Below are positions 55,480 through 63,838 of a stretch of 64,000 bases of DNA, piece by piece. This DNA comes from Caulobacteraceae bacterium (GTDB lineage: Bacteria; Pseudomonadota; Alphaproteobacteria; Caulobacterales; Caulobacteraceae). The position numbers and the translations under genes were made by a program. Position 1 is the first letter of the stretch. Each line of letters opens with the position of its first letter. Under the pieces are notes generated by a model. That model saw only the letters and a program-made list of their open reading frames with translations, was not told where the DNA came from and did no database searches. The stretch is from contig JAIBAU010000001.1 of NCBI GenBank assembly GCA_019695035.1, positions 124,001 through 188,000 of the forward strand, read 5' to 3'.

Positions 55480-56605
55480 ATGAGACCGGATGTCGAGGCC
55501 CTGGCGGCCGACATCGAGCAGTCCGTAGGACTGCTCAGGAGGCGTCTTTGACTGGGAGCCTGCGCTCCGCAAGCTGGACGAGCTGAACGCGCGAGTCGAG
55601 GATCCGACGCTCTGGGATGACGCGGAGCAGGCCCAGTCCGTCATGCGCGAGCGCACCAAACTGGCGGATCAGGTCGCCGTTGTGCGCTCCATCGAGAAGG
55701 AGGCCGCTGACGCGGTCGAGTTCTCCGAGCTGGCGGACATGGAAGGGGACGAGGCGTCGCTGGAAGAGGCGCGCGCCACCCTGCGCGGGCTCAAGGAGCG
55801 CGCCGCCCGGGCTGAACTCGAGGCCCTGCTTTCGGGCGAAGCGGACGGAAACGACGCCTATCTGGAGGTCAACTCGGGCGCCGGCGGCACCGAATCGAAC
55901 GACTGGGCCGCGATGTTGCTGCGGATGTACACCCGCTGGGCCAACGCGCATGGCTACCAGGTGGAATTCGCGGAAGAGACGCCGGGAGAACAGGCCGGGA
56001 TCAAGTCTGCCACCATCGTCATCAAGGGGCCCAACGCCTACGGCTGGCTGAAGAGCGAGAGCGGCGTCCACCGCCTGGTTCGTATCAGCCCCTACGACTC
56101 CTCGGCGCGCCGTCACACCTCCTTCGCTTCGATCGGGGTTTCGCCTGTGGTCGACGACGCCATCGTCATCGATATCAACCCGGCCGACGTGCGCACCGAC
56201 ACCTACCGGGCCTCCGGGGCGGGCGGCCAGCACGTGAACAAGACCGACTCCGCCGTTCGCCTGACGCACATCCCGACCAACACGGTGGTGGCCTGCCAGG
56301 CGGGCCGTTCGCAGCACGCCAACCGCGACGAGGCCTGGAAGATGCTGCGCGCCCGTCTGTACGAGTTGGAGCTGCAGAAGCGCGAGGCGGCCGCCCAGGC
56401 GCTTGCCGACGCAAAGACCGACATCGGGTGGGGCCACCAGATTCGCAGCTACGTGCTGCAGCCGTACCAGATGGTGAAGGATCTGCGGACCGAGGTGGAG
56501 ACTTCGGATACGCAGGGCGTGCTGGACGGCGATCTGGATCAGTTCATGGGCGCCGCGCTGGCGGCGCGGGTGGGCGCGACGCGGGGCGAGGGGGCCGAGG
56601 ATTAG
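55480..56605 (+). CDS. prfB: Peptide chain release factor 2, expressed by programmed +1 frameshift
   Basis: The gene is read as 55480-55548 joined to 55550-56605, giving 374 residues. The first 23 codons ([14 protein letters not shown]...) end at CTT-TGA. An AGGAGG at 55538-55543 lies three bases upstream of the CTT, exactly as in the known autoregulatory frameshift of RF2. The main part has the stop-recognition loop [13 protein letters not shown] (Tyr where E. coli has Phe of SPF) and the GGQ motif at 248-250 ([15 protein letters not shown]). RF2 releases peptides at UGA and UAA. Low RF2 favours the frameshift and so more RF2. It follows mrcA by 72 bases. Confidence 0.95.
55538..55552 (+). 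promoter_or_regulatory. Programmed +1 frameshift site of prfB
   Basis: AGGAGG, then CGT, the slippery CTT and an in-frame TGA followed by C. The internal Shine-Dalgarno sequence pairs with 16S rRNA and, together with slow UGA reading, pushes the ribosome one base forward to continue at GAC (55550-55552). Confidence 0.93.
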
Positions 56606-56672
56606 GTCCGTTCGCTGGACCTGCGCCGTGGCCGCCCCTAGGCTCGCACTGCGAACACGAGGCGCTGAATCG

Positions 56673-57095
56673 ATGCGGACAAGCCTGCCCATGGGCCTCA
56701 TGGCGGCCCTTACTTTCGGAAGCGCCACGTTCGCCGCCGCGCCGATACAGAGTACGCCGCTGGCGACCGCCACCACCACCTGGTCGGGCCAGCCATTGAA
56801 CCTGCCGCAGGGACCTATCGAGTTGAAGGCGGCGCGTGTGGTGATGCCCGTGGGAACGGCGCTGGCCCCGCACAAGCATCCCTATCCGCGTTACGTGCAC
56901 ATCGAGAGCGGCCGACTCAGCGTGTCCAACGAGGTGACCGGCGTGACCCGTGAGTTCGGGCCAGGCGAATTCATCGTGGAAGCGATCGACCAGTGGCACT
57001 CGGGACGCGTCGTCGGCGATGAGCCGGTGATCCTGATGGTCATCGATCAGGCACCCCCGGGCGTTGCGAACGTGGTCCAGAAGCCTCAGCCCTGA
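56673..57095 (+). CDS. Exported cupin-domain protein
   Basis: 140 residues from the ATG at 56673 (MRTSLPMGLMAALTFGSATFAAAP), a good signal peptide. An ATG at 56628 would place Arg-rich residues ahead of the signal. The single cupin has ALAPHKHPYPRYVHIESGRLSV (metal-binding His pair and later His/Tyr) and FGPGEFIVEAIDQWHSGRV. It could bind a small ligand or act as a dioxygenase or isomerase in the periplasm; nothing narrows this down. A hairpin terminator follows. Confidence 0.82.
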   Translation: MRTSLPMGLMAALTFGSATFAAAPIQSTPLATATTTWSGQPLNLPQGPIELKAARVVMPVGTALAPHKHPYPRYVHIESGRLSVSNEVTGVTREFGPGEFIVEAIDQWHSGRVVGDEPVILMVIDQAPPGVANVVQKPQP

Positions 57096-57102
57096 CGACA
57101 CG

Positions 57103-57132
57103 AAAAAGGGGACCGCGAACGGGTCCCCCTTA
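57103..57132. terminator. Bidirectional terminator between cupin and bactofilin genes
   Basis: AAGGGGACC with loop GCGAACG and GGTCCCCCTT form a 9-base stem with one bulged C. On the minus strand it ends in a run of five T. It lies between the convergent cupin gene and bactofilin gene. Confidence 0.8.
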
Positions 57133-57157
57133 GACGTCTGCACGCTGGCCGGAGCGC

Positions 57158-57739
57158 TTAGGCGCCGGGCTTGAGCGAGATCAGCTGCGCGCTGTCCGCC
57201 GCCGAAGCCGCAGTGGCCTGCGGCGCGGGCGCCGGAGCGGAAGCCGGCATCGGGGCCGGTTGCTGGAAGCCGACCGGCGCGGCCGGCGTTTCCTGCTTGC
57301 GACCCTGCAGGCAGCGACCCTGGAAGTAGGCGCCGACGTCAATCGACAGTTGCTCGTGAGTGATGTCGCCGTCGACGTAGGCAGTGCCCATCAGCTTGAC
57401 CTGCTTACCGCCGACCGCGCCGACGACGCGGCCGCGGATCTCGACGTAGTCGGCCAGGACCGAGCCCTCGACGTTGCCGGTCTCGCCGACGGTCAGCCGG
57501 CCGACGCGGATGTCGCCGCGAACGGCGCCGTCGATATGAAGGTCGCCGGCGCCGGAGATGTTGCCTTCGAACGTCAAGTCCGAGGACAGCAGCGATGCGG
57601 TCTTCTGGGGTGCGGGCCGCGGAGCCGGAGCGGCCGCCTGCGGCGCGGAAGCCGTGCCGGGACGGGTCAGGTCGGGCAGGTCGTCCGGAATTGGGACAGT
57701 GTTCTGCTGGGGCGGGGTGGGCTTAGTTTTGTTGAACAT
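57158..57739 (-). CDS. Bactofilin (polymer-forming cytoskeletal protein)
   Basis: 193 residues. A Pro-rich N-terminus (about 1-47) precedes the bactofilin core of PF04519 (about 50-145) with LTFEGNISGAGDLHIDGAVRGDI, LTVGETGNVEGSVLADYVEIRG and GDITHEQLSIDVGAYFQGRC. A Pro/Ala-rich tail follows. The core forms a beta-helix that polymerises without nucleotide. In Caulobacter BacA/BacB are membrane-bound at the stalk and recruit a penicillin-binding protein. Its start lies 17 bases inside the end of the M23 gene, an arrangement found widely, so cytoskeleton and cell-wall hydrolase are made together. Confidence 0.93.
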   Translation of the reverse strand: MFNKTKPTPPQQNTVPIPDDLPDLTRPGTASAPQAAAPAPRPAPQKTASLLSSDLTFEGNISGAGDLHIDGAVRGDIRVGRLTVGETGNVEGSVLADYVEIRGRVVGAVGGKQVKLMGTAYVDGDITHEQLSIDVGAYFQGRCLQGRKQETPAAPVGFQQPAPMPASAPAPAPQATAASAADSAQLISLKPGA

Positions 57740-58880
57740 AATCTCCGGCCTTTACAAAGCGTGCGGGGTTTTGAGGGCGGCCGTTCATCCACACTTCGTA
57801 GTGCAGGTGAACGCCCGTGGAGCGTCCAGTTGATCCCATGGCTGCAATGCGCGTGCCCACCGCAACCCGATCGCCGGGCTTCACCGAGAAGCTCTGCAAG
57901 TGGGCGTAGCGGGTCTTGAATCCGCCGCCATGGTCGATCTCGACCACATTGCCATAGCCGCTACGCACGCCGGTGAAGGACACGATGCCCGGTGCGGTGG
58001 CGTAGATCGGTGTCATGAAGGGGCCGGCGAAGTCGAGGCCGGCATGGACCGCGGGCGTGTGCTTGAACGGATCGAAGCGAATCCCGAAGCCGGAGGTCTG
58101 CCGGACATCCCGGGCTGGTCGCGAGAACGGCAGGTTGTCCGCGGCGTCCGCCAAGGCGCGCATCTCCGACAGGTTGTCGGCGGCGTTCTTGATGCGAGCC
58201 GCGAACGCTTCGTCGACGTCCAGCACGGCCGCCAGCGCATGGGTGTCCTTCGCATCGACCAGAGGGCCGCCCAGGCCGGACCCGATCGAGCCGGACATGT
58301 AGGAGGACGGGTTCAGCCCGGCGAGTCGGAAGGCCAGGCGCAGGCGCTCGGCGCGGGTGCGGGCGAACGTCTGGGCGCGGGCGATGAGGCGCTCCTGGTC
58401 CAGCTTGACTGCGAGCACCCGTTCGACGGGCGCCATGTGGGTATTGGCCGGCGGGACCTGGGGCGTGAGCGCGCGGGCTGCGCCCGGGATGTTGCGGAAG
58501 TTGTCGAGGACGAGCCCGAGGGCGGCATGGCGGCGCTCTACGGTGCGGGCCAGCTCGTCCACCGATCCGGCCGTCGTCTCCAGCTGCACCACGGCCGTGT
58601 CGAGGCGAGCCTGACGGTCGGCCATCAGTCGCTCGTACTTGGCCCGGGTCTGGGCCACGGCCCGGTCGACGGTGGTGAAGTTTATCGCGGCGAATACCGT
58701 GGACGCCGTCGAGAGAATCAGCCAGCTTGCCAAGCCTACACCGCCCGCGGCCATCAGCATCTGCTTGCGCGCGGTCAGGATGTATCCCCGCGTCTCGCCG
58801 TTGGCGCGCAGGTAGATGTGTCTTTCTGGGAACAATCGGTCCAGTAAATGGCGCACGCGCGCCACACGGCCAGTGTTCAT
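57723..58880 (-). CDS. M23-family peptidoglycan endopeptidase, membrane-anchored (LmdC-like)
   Basis: 385 residues. A cytosolic N-terminus with LRANGETRGYILTARKQ is followed by a membrane segment (about 43-66) and a coiled-coil domain (about 70-180). The C-terminal LytM/M23 domain (about 270-385) has HAGLDFAGPFMTPIYA, with His and Asp zinc ligands, and GVHLHYEVWMNG with the HxH. All three ligands are present, so it should be active. M23 proteins next to a bactofilin gene shape the cell wall locally. The gene overlaps the bactofilin by 17 bases. Confidence 0.93.
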   Translation of the reverse strand: MNTGRVARVRHLLDRLFPERHIYLRANGETRGYILTARKQMLMAAGGVGLASWLILSTASTVFAAINFTTVDRAVAQTRAKYERLMADRQARLDTAVVQLETTAGSVDELARTVERRHAALGLVLDNFRNIPGAARALTPQVPPANTHMAPVERVLAVKLDQERLIARAQTFARTRAERLRLAFRLAGLNPSSYMSGSIGSGLGGPLVDAKDTHALAAVLDVDEAFAARIKNAADNLSEMRALADAADNLPFSRPARDVRQTSGFGIRFDPFKHTPAVHAGLDFAGPFMTPIYATAPGIVSFTGVRSGYGNVVEIDHGGGFKTRYAHLQSFSVKPGDRVAVGTRIAAMGSTGRSTGVHLHYEVWMNGRPQNPARFVKAGDYVQQN

Positions 58881-58994
58881 CGCCCCACACCCGTTTTAGT
58901 TTCCGGAAGTTATGCTTGACGCGCATTCACCGCGCAAGGGCCGCGCAGCCCGTTAAGCATGTCTCCGGACCTAGATTCACCTGCAGCGATGCTA

Positions 58995-59040
58995 AACGGC
59001 GAAGGGTTCCCCTCTTGAGGGTATTGAACCATGCGCCGTT
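58995..59040. promoter_or_regulatory. Nested three-stem hairpin upstream of the M23-bactofilin operon
   Basis: Outer arms AACGGCG (58995-59001) and CGCCGTT (59034-59040) enclose middle arms GGTTC (59005-59009) and GAACC (59026-59030). Inside are CCCT (59010-59013) and AGGG (59018-59021) with loop CTTG. All three stems are perfect. It lies 115-160 bases before the M23 start and could form in the leader RNA or in a small RNA. Confidence 0.5.
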
Positions 59041-59146
59041 GGGCCCACCATTTATTCTTTGAAGTTTGAGTACACCAAATTGGTTTTAAAGTTACTAAGA
59101 GGAGCTCTGCCCGCCCATCTAGCCAATTTGGGGCATTGATTCGCGC

Positions 59147-59155
59147 TGTGGATAA
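59147..59155 (-). promoter_or_regulatory. Perfect DnaA box (TTATCCACA) in intergenic region
   Basis: The plus strand reads TGTGGATAA, so the minus strand is the consensus DnaA box TTATCCACA. It lies 267 bases upstream of the M23 start, in a low-GC intergenic stretch. Confidence 0.6.
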
Positions 59156-59207
59156 GGCCTGGGGGATCGAAGACCTGTTGACCGTGTCTCCGGCGTTACG
59201 GCTGACC

Positions 59208-59223
59208 TTAAAGATTTGGTAAC
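59208..59223 (+). promoter_or_regulatory. CtrA-like site TTAA-N7-GTAAC
   Basis: TTAA, seven bases AGATTTG, then GTAAC differs by one base from the CtrA consensus TTAA-N7-TTAAC used in Caulobacter-type cell-cycle control. It is near the DnaA box; chance occurrence is possible. Confidence 0.25.
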
Positions 59224-59365
59224 CTATTGAACTTGGGCAATCGTTTGTCTCCCCCGGAAGGCCTGAGGCTTGGCGGAGGCGTGCGGCGAGCGGCCGCAGC
59301 TTCACAATACAGCGACTGGCACGCGTGCGGATTGTTTCCTGCGGTTTCTGCGACTATGCCGGGTT

Positions 59366-59761
59366 TCAATCGCCCTGAGGCGCCTGCGGCGGGCCCCTGA
59401 GGAGGGTCGGGGGCGGGCTCCCCGCGTATGGCGGGAGCTCGCCGGCGCGGCCCCGGTCGCAAAGGCTCCTGCGATAGCTCTCGTCCTGGCCGACCAACTG
59501 GAACGGCCCGCTCCAGGTCGCCGTGCCGGGGTCGATCAGGCGCCAGCGTTGCTCGCGTCCGCACAGCACCAGCCAGTCGGAGTCGACCGCGCCGTCGTCC
59601 CCGGTCCAACGCTTGGTCAGGAAAACGGCGTCAATCGAGGCTAGGTAGCGCGGCGACTGGGAGTCGTAGGCGAACCCACCGTTGAGGTTGACCCAGGTGG
59701 GTTCGGCCGATGCGGGCGCCCCGGCGGCGAGGAGGACAACGGCTGCGATCCAGCGAGTCAT
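59366..59761 (-). CDS. Secreted hypothetical protein
   Basis: 131 residues from the ATG at 59761 (MTRWIAAVVLLAAGAPASA-EPTW), a good signal peptide. An ATG 31 codons upstream would hide it. The mature part of about 110 residues has FAYDSQSPRYLASIDAVFL, SDWLVLCGREQRWRLIDPGT and a Pro-rich end. Pairs of Cys and Trp residues suggest a small compact domain. I recognise no family. It lies 55 bases after bcp on the same strand. Confidence 0.62.
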   Translation of the reverse strand: MTRWIAAVVLLAAGAPASAEPTWVNLNGGFAYDSQSPRYLASIDAVFLTKRWTGDDGAVDSDWLVLCGREQRWRLIDPGTATWSGPFQLVGQDESYRRSLCDRGRAGELPPYAGSPPPTLLRGPPQAPQGD

Positions 59762-59816
59762 GGGGTTCCTTTCGGTCTCGCAAGGGCTGGCCTGCAGGGA
59801 GAACTGGAGACCCGCC

Positions 59817-60284
59817 CTATATACCCCCGGCCGCCTCCAGCACCGCTTCCACATGGCCCGGCACCTTCACGTGTCGCCAGACGCGCCGGATCACCCCGTC
59901 GCCGTCAATGAGGAAGGTGGAACGGTCGATGCCCATGTATTTGCGGCCATAGAGGGACTTTTCCTGCCAAGCTCCGTACCGTTCGATCACGTCGCTGTCG
60001 GCGTCCGAGCCCAGCTCGACGGTCAGGCCGTGCTTGGCGCGGAACTTCCCGTGCTTGGCGGCGGTGTCCTTCGACACCCCGATCACGACGGCGCCGGCCT
60101 TCTCGAACGCGTCTTTGGCCTGGGAGAAACCGATGCTCTCGGTGGTGCAGCCGGGCGTGTCGTCCTTCGGGTAGAAGAACAGAACCACTTTGCGCCCCTT
60201 CAGGCCGGCCAGTGAGACGCGCCCCGTATCGGTGGGCAGGTCGAAATCGGGGGCCTTTTCGCCGGCTTCCAGTTCCTTGGGCAT
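59817..60284 (-). CDS. bcp: Thioredoxin-dependent peroxiredoxin (BCP type)
   Basis: 155 residues. The thioredoxin-fold peroxiredoxin has Cys46 in FYPKDDTPGCTTES as the peroxidatic residue. The second Cys five residues on, present in E. coli Bcp, is replaced (CTTESIG), so it behaves as a one-Cys or atypical type. It reduces hydrogen peroxide and lipid peroxides in the cytoplasm. It is 16 bases after tyrS and probably cotranscribed with it. Confidence 0.93.
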   Translation of the reverse strand: MPKELEAGEKAPDFDLPTDTGRVSLAGLKGRKVVLFFYPKDDTPGCTTESIGFSQAKDAFEKAGAVVIGVSKDTAAKHGKFRAKHGLTVELGSDADSDVIERYGAWQEKSLYGRKYMGIDRSTFLIDGDGVIRRVWRHVKVPGHVEAVLEAAGGI

Positions 60285-60300
60285 CTTGGTCTCCGCTGCG

Positions 60301-61560
60301 TTACACGGGCTTGATCAGCACGATCTTCTTTTTTCCAGCAGCCAGTTTGATCACGCCGTCCTTCACGTCCGCGACACTGACCGGCCGCATGCCGTCCATA
60401 ATCTGCTCGTCGTTGAGACGAAGGCCGCCGCCCTGGGCGAGGCGACGGGCTTCGCCGTTGGATTGGGCGAGGCCCGCGCGAACGGCGATTGCTGCGATGC
60501 TCGGCCCGGCCTCCAGATCGGCCGCCCGGATCTCGACCGTCGGCAGGTCGGCGGACAGTCCCCCCTGTTCGAACGCCTTCTCGGCCGTGGCGCGCGCTGT
60601 CGTGGCGGCCTCCTTGCCGTGCAGCATCGCGGTCGCCTCGTCAGCGAGGACCTTCTTCGCGTCGTTTATGCCGGCGCCGGGCAAATTCTCGAGGCGCCGC
60701 ACCTCATCGAGCGGCACATCGGTGAAAAGGCGCAAGAAGCGGCCCACGTCCGCGTCCTCGGTGTTGCGCCAGTACTGCCAGTAGTCATAGGGCGAGAGCT
60801 GGTCCGCGTTCAGCCAAACCGCGCCGGCGGCGGTCTTGCCCATCTTGGCGCCCGAGGCGGTGGCGAGCAGCGGGGTCGTCAGGCCGTATGCCGGCTTCTG
60901 CTCGACGCGGCGGATCAGCTCGACCCCGTTGACGATGTTGCCCCACTGGTCGGACCCGCCCATTTGCAACAGGCAGCCGTAACGGCGCTCCAGTTCCAGG
61001 AAGTCCACCGACTGCATCAGCATGTAGTTGAATTCGAGGAAGGTCAGCGGCTGCTCGCGGTCCAGCCGGTTCTTCACGCTGTCGAACGCCAGCATGCGAT
61101 TGATGGTGAAGTGCGGCCCGTACTCTCGCAGGAACTGGATGTAGCCGAAGGCCGACAGCCACTCGTCATTGTCCACCATGATGGCGTCGGTGGGGCCGTC
61201 GCCGAAGCGCAGGAACTTCTCGAAGACGGTCTTGATCGAGGCGATGTTGGCCTTGATGCCGTCCTCGGTCAGCATCTGACGCGACGTGTCCTTGCCGGAC
61301 GGGTCGCCGACCTTGGTGGTGCCGCCCCCCATGACCACGATCGGCTTGTGCCCGGCCTGCTGGAGGCGGCGCAGCATCATGATCTGGATCAGGCTGCCGA
61401 CGTGCAGCGATGGCGCGGTGGCGTCGAAGCCGATGTAGCCAGTGACCACGCCCCCCACGGCCGCCGCATCCAGCTCCTCCGGATGGGTGATCTGGTGGAT
61501 GTAGCCGCGATCCCTGAGGGTTTTCAGGAAATCGGACTTGAAGGCTTGCAGGTCGGTCAT
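60301..61560 (-). CDS. tyrS: Tyrosyl-tRNA synthetase
   Basis: 419 residues from the ATG at 61560 ([20 protein letters not shown]). The class I HIGH-type motif is HVGSLI (residues 53-58), followed by [17 protein letters not shown]. The tyrosine pocket is in [18 protein letters not shown] and [12 protein letters not shown], and the KMSKS-type loop is KMGKT. A C-terminal S4 RNA-binding domain ends the protein ([12 protein letters not shown]). It is an essential enzyme. An in-frame ATG at 61602 adds 14 poorly conserved residues. Confidence 0.97.
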   Translation of the reverse strand: MTDLQAFKSDFLKTLRDRGYIHQITHPEELDAAAVGGVVTGYIGFDATAPSLHVGSLIQIMMLRRLQQAGHKPIVVMGGGTTKVGDPSGKDTSRQMLTEDGIKANIASIKTVFEKFLRFGDGPTDAIMVDNDEWLSAFGYIQFLREYGPHFTINRMLAFDSVKNRLDREQPLTFLEFNYMLMQSVDFLELERRYGCLLQMGGSDQWGNIVNGVELIRRVEQKPAYGLTTPLLATASGAKMGKTAAGAVWLNADQLSPYDYWQYWRNTEDADVGRFLRLFTDVPLDEVRRLENLPGAGINDAKKVLADEATAMLHGKEAATTARATAEKAFEQGGLSADLPTVEIRAADLEAGPSIAAIAVRAGLAQSNGEARRLAQGGGLRLNDEQIMDGMRPVSVADVKDGVIKLAAGKKKIVLIKPV

Positions 61561-61773
61561 CGTCGGCGGTCTCTGTCGGTTGCGCCGGTGACCGTCTCCC
61601 ATGACTGCCGCCGGCCATTGTCGATTGGCGGGCGGAAGGTTCGGGTATGATCGAACGGCCGCTCGCTAAAGGGGCGAGCGGTAATAGCTTTCGGCACGGG
61701 TCCGAGGCGCGTTCATGGATTGTGGGTAGCTTGCAGCGTTGACGGCGGTCAAGGGCTCGCTATCGAAGGCGTC

Positions 61774-62307
61774 ATGCGCGTTGTGCTGAAGCCGCACCCT
61801 GAGACGCCGTGCTCGGCGATCACCGCCTTCGACTGCGAAGTCGAACGGGAGGGCGGTCGCCTGTCGCTCTGCTGGCACCTGGAGGGCGCAGCCACGCGCA
61901 TTGTCCTGCCTGAGCCGCGTGCTGCCGGTCGCGCCGAGGGACTGTGGAGGGCGACGTGCTTCGAGGCGTTCGTGAAGCCTTTCGGAGGGGACGCCTACAC
62001 CGAACTGAACGCCTCGCCATCGGGCCGGTGGGCGAGCTACGACTTTGACGACTATCGAGCCGGGATGATCGACGCTGAAGCAGTGACGGCCGGCCCAATC
62101 GATCTGGGTGGCAGCGACCGGCGACTGATCCTCAAGACGACCTTCGACGGTCTCGCGTCGGAAGCCGCGTGGTCGGTCGCGATCAGCGCTGTCATCGAAC
62201 TCGACGACGGCGACAAATCCTATTGGGCTTTGGCTCACGCGCCGGGTAAGCCGGATTTCCATCACCCGGACGGTTTCGTCCTCGACCTGCCAGCGGACCG
62301 CTCATGA
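61774..62307 (+). CDS. DOMON-like domain protein
   Basis: 177 residues from the ATG at 61774 (MRVVLKPHPETPC). An ATG 18 codons upstream is possible. The pattern GLWRATCFEAFVKPFGGDAYTELNASPSGRWASYDFDDYR and SVAISAVIELDDGDKSYWAL matches the DOMON-like beta-sandwich family found in proteobacteria. There is no signal peptide. Ligand and role unknown. The stop overlaps the namZ start (ATGA), linking it to muropeptide metabolism. Confidence 0.85.
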   Translation: MRVVLKPHPETPCSAITAFDCEVEREGGRLSLCWHLEGAATRIVLPEPRAAGRAEGLWRATCFEAFVKPFGGDAYTELNASPSGRWASYDFDDYRAGMIDAEAVTAGPIDLGGSDRRLILKTTFDGLASEAAWSVAISAVIELDDGDKSYWALAHAPGKPDFHHPDGFVLDLPADRS

Positions 62308-63503
62308 AATTCGGCATCGATCGCCTGCTCGCCGACCCGGCCCTGCGGAAACCGCTGGAGGGCAAGCGTGTAGCGCTGGTCGCTCACCCTGCTTCGGTCA
62401 TGCCCGACCTGACTCACTCGCTGGACGCCCTCTCGGCGGCCGGCTTGAAGCTGACCGCAGCCTTCGGACCCCAACACGGCCTGCGGGGCGACAAACAGGA
62501 CAACATGATGGAGAGCCCGGACTTCAACGATCCGCGGCTCGGCATCCCGGTCTTCAGCCTCTACGGCGAGGTGCGCCGGCCCACCGGCCAATCGATGTCG
62601 ACCTTCGACGTCGTGCTGGTTGATCTGCAGGACCTGGGCTGCCGCATCTACACCTTCATCACCACGCTCCTCTATGTGCTTGAGGCCGCCGCCGAGCACG
62701 GCAAGGAGGTCTGGGTGCTGGATCGCCCCAATCCGGCCGGACGGCCGATCGAGGGCATGACCCTGCTGCAAGGCTGGGAGAGCTTCGTCGGCGCCGGCCC
62801 CATGCCGATGCGCCACGGCATGACCCTGGGCGAACTTGGCCGCTGGTTCATCGACCACTTCAAGCTCGATGTCGCCTATCGCGTCATCGAGATGGAGGGC
62901 TACCGGCCCGACGAGGGGCCCGGGTTTGGCTGGCCGCTCGGCGAGCGAGCCTGGGTGAACCCCAGCCCCAATGCGCCCAATCTGTGGATGGCGCGGGCCT
63001 ACGCAGGTACCGTCATGCTGGAAGGCTGCACCCTGTCGGAGGGGCGGGGCACCACGCGCCCCCTGGAGCTGTTCGGCGCTCCCGACATCGACGCCCGCGC
63101 AGTCATGGGGGAGATGGAGCGCTTGGCGCCGCACTGGCTGAAGGGTTGCCGCCTGCGGGACATCTGGTTCGAGCCGACCTTCCACAAGCACGTCCACCAG
63201 CTCTGCAGCGGTGTGCAGATCCACACCGAGGACCCCAGCTACGACCACCACGCCTTCAAGCCGTGGCGGCTGCAGGCGCTGGCGTTCAAGGCGATCCGGC
63301 TGCTCTATCCCGACTACGACCTGTGGCGCGACTTCCCCTATGAGTACGTCTTCGACAAGCTGGCCATCGACGTGATCAACGGGGGCCCCGGGCTGCGCGC
63401 ATGGGTCGACGACCCGGCCTCGCAGCCGGGCGACCTCGACGCTGCCACGACGCCCGACGAACTGGCCTGGGAAGAGGTGCGCCGGCCGCACCTGATCTAC
63501 TGA
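62304..63503 (+). CDS. namZ: Exo-beta-N-acetylmuramidase NamZ family (DUF1343)
   Basis: 399 residues. The PF07075 pattern is clear: VALVAHPASVMPDLTHSLDAL, AFGPQHGLRGDKQDNM, VVLVDLQDLGCRIYTFITTL, VLDRPNPAGRPIEG and EGCTLSEGRGTTRPLELFGAP. NamZ enzymes release terminal N-acetylmuramic acid from glycan chains. No signal peptide is seen, so it would act in the cytosol on recycled muropeptides. ATGA overlaps tie it to the DOMON-like gene and to the next small gene, so the three are one operon. Confidence 0.9.
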   Translation: MKFGIDRLLADPALRKPLEGKRVALVAHPASVMPDLTHSLDALSAAGLKLTAAFGPQHGLRGDKQDNMMESPDFNDPRLGIPVFSLYGEVRRPTGQSMSTFDVVLVDLQDLGCRIYTFITTLLYVLEAAAEHGKEVWVLDRPNPAGRPIEGMTLLQGWESFVGAGPMPMRHGMTLGELGRWFIDHFKLDVAYRVIEMEGYRPDEGPGFGWPLGERAWVNPSPNAPNLWMARAYAGTVMLEGCTLSEGRGTTRPLELFGAPDIDARAVMGEMERLAPHWLKGCRLRDIWFEPTFHKHVHQLCSGVQIHTEDPSYDHHAFKPWRLQALAFKAIRLLYPDYDLWRDFPYEYVFDKLAIDVINGGPGLRAWVDDPASQPGDLDAATTPDELAWEEVRRPHLIY

Positions 63504-63838
63504 TGTTCCTCGGCAAGAAGCACTGGGCGGAACGGATCGTCCGCGAATCCGGCATTCCCGATGACGGGCGTGTCTTCGGCGAGGTTCGTGACATGCTGAT
63601 CACCGGCGCCGAGCAGTGCGAACGGGCGGTCCGCACAGATCCCGCCGGCAGGGGCGCGGATGACCTCGACTTCCTGCTGATGAGCGCCCGCGCGATGCCG
63701 GACAACCGTTCTGCGGTGGAGCGACTGGTCGGACGATTCGACCTCAGCGAGGAACGCGCCCAGCGCCTGATGGACCTGGTCCGTCAGGCCGCCTACGCCC
63801 TCTATGAGCGGGAAGGTCGCTCGATCCCCCTGGCCTAG
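63503..63838 (+). CDS. Hypothetical helical protein coupled to namZ
   Basis: 111 residues from the ATG at 63503, which overlaps the namZ stop (ATGA). It starts [19 protein letters not shown] and is mostly helical and charged ([44 protein letters not shown]). No signal peptide, no cysteine-rich motif. I do not recognise a family. The stop overlaps the convergent ppa stop by a few bases. Confidence 0.65.
   Translation: MFLGKKHWAERIVRESGIPDDGRVFGEVRDMLITGAEQCERAVRTDPAGRGADDLDFLLMSARAMPDNRSAVERLVGRFDLSEERAQRLMDLVRQAAYALYEREGRSIPLA

Larger units (their letters stand above)
58881..59365. other. Intergenic region upstream of the M23-bactofilin operon
   Basis: 485 bases with no gene that I can support and distinctly lower GC than its surroundings, mainly 59040-59240. 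It holds the nested stem-loop at 58995-59040, the DnaA box at 59147-59155 and a CtrA-like site at 59208-59223. The operon promoter should be here. Confidence 0.6.
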
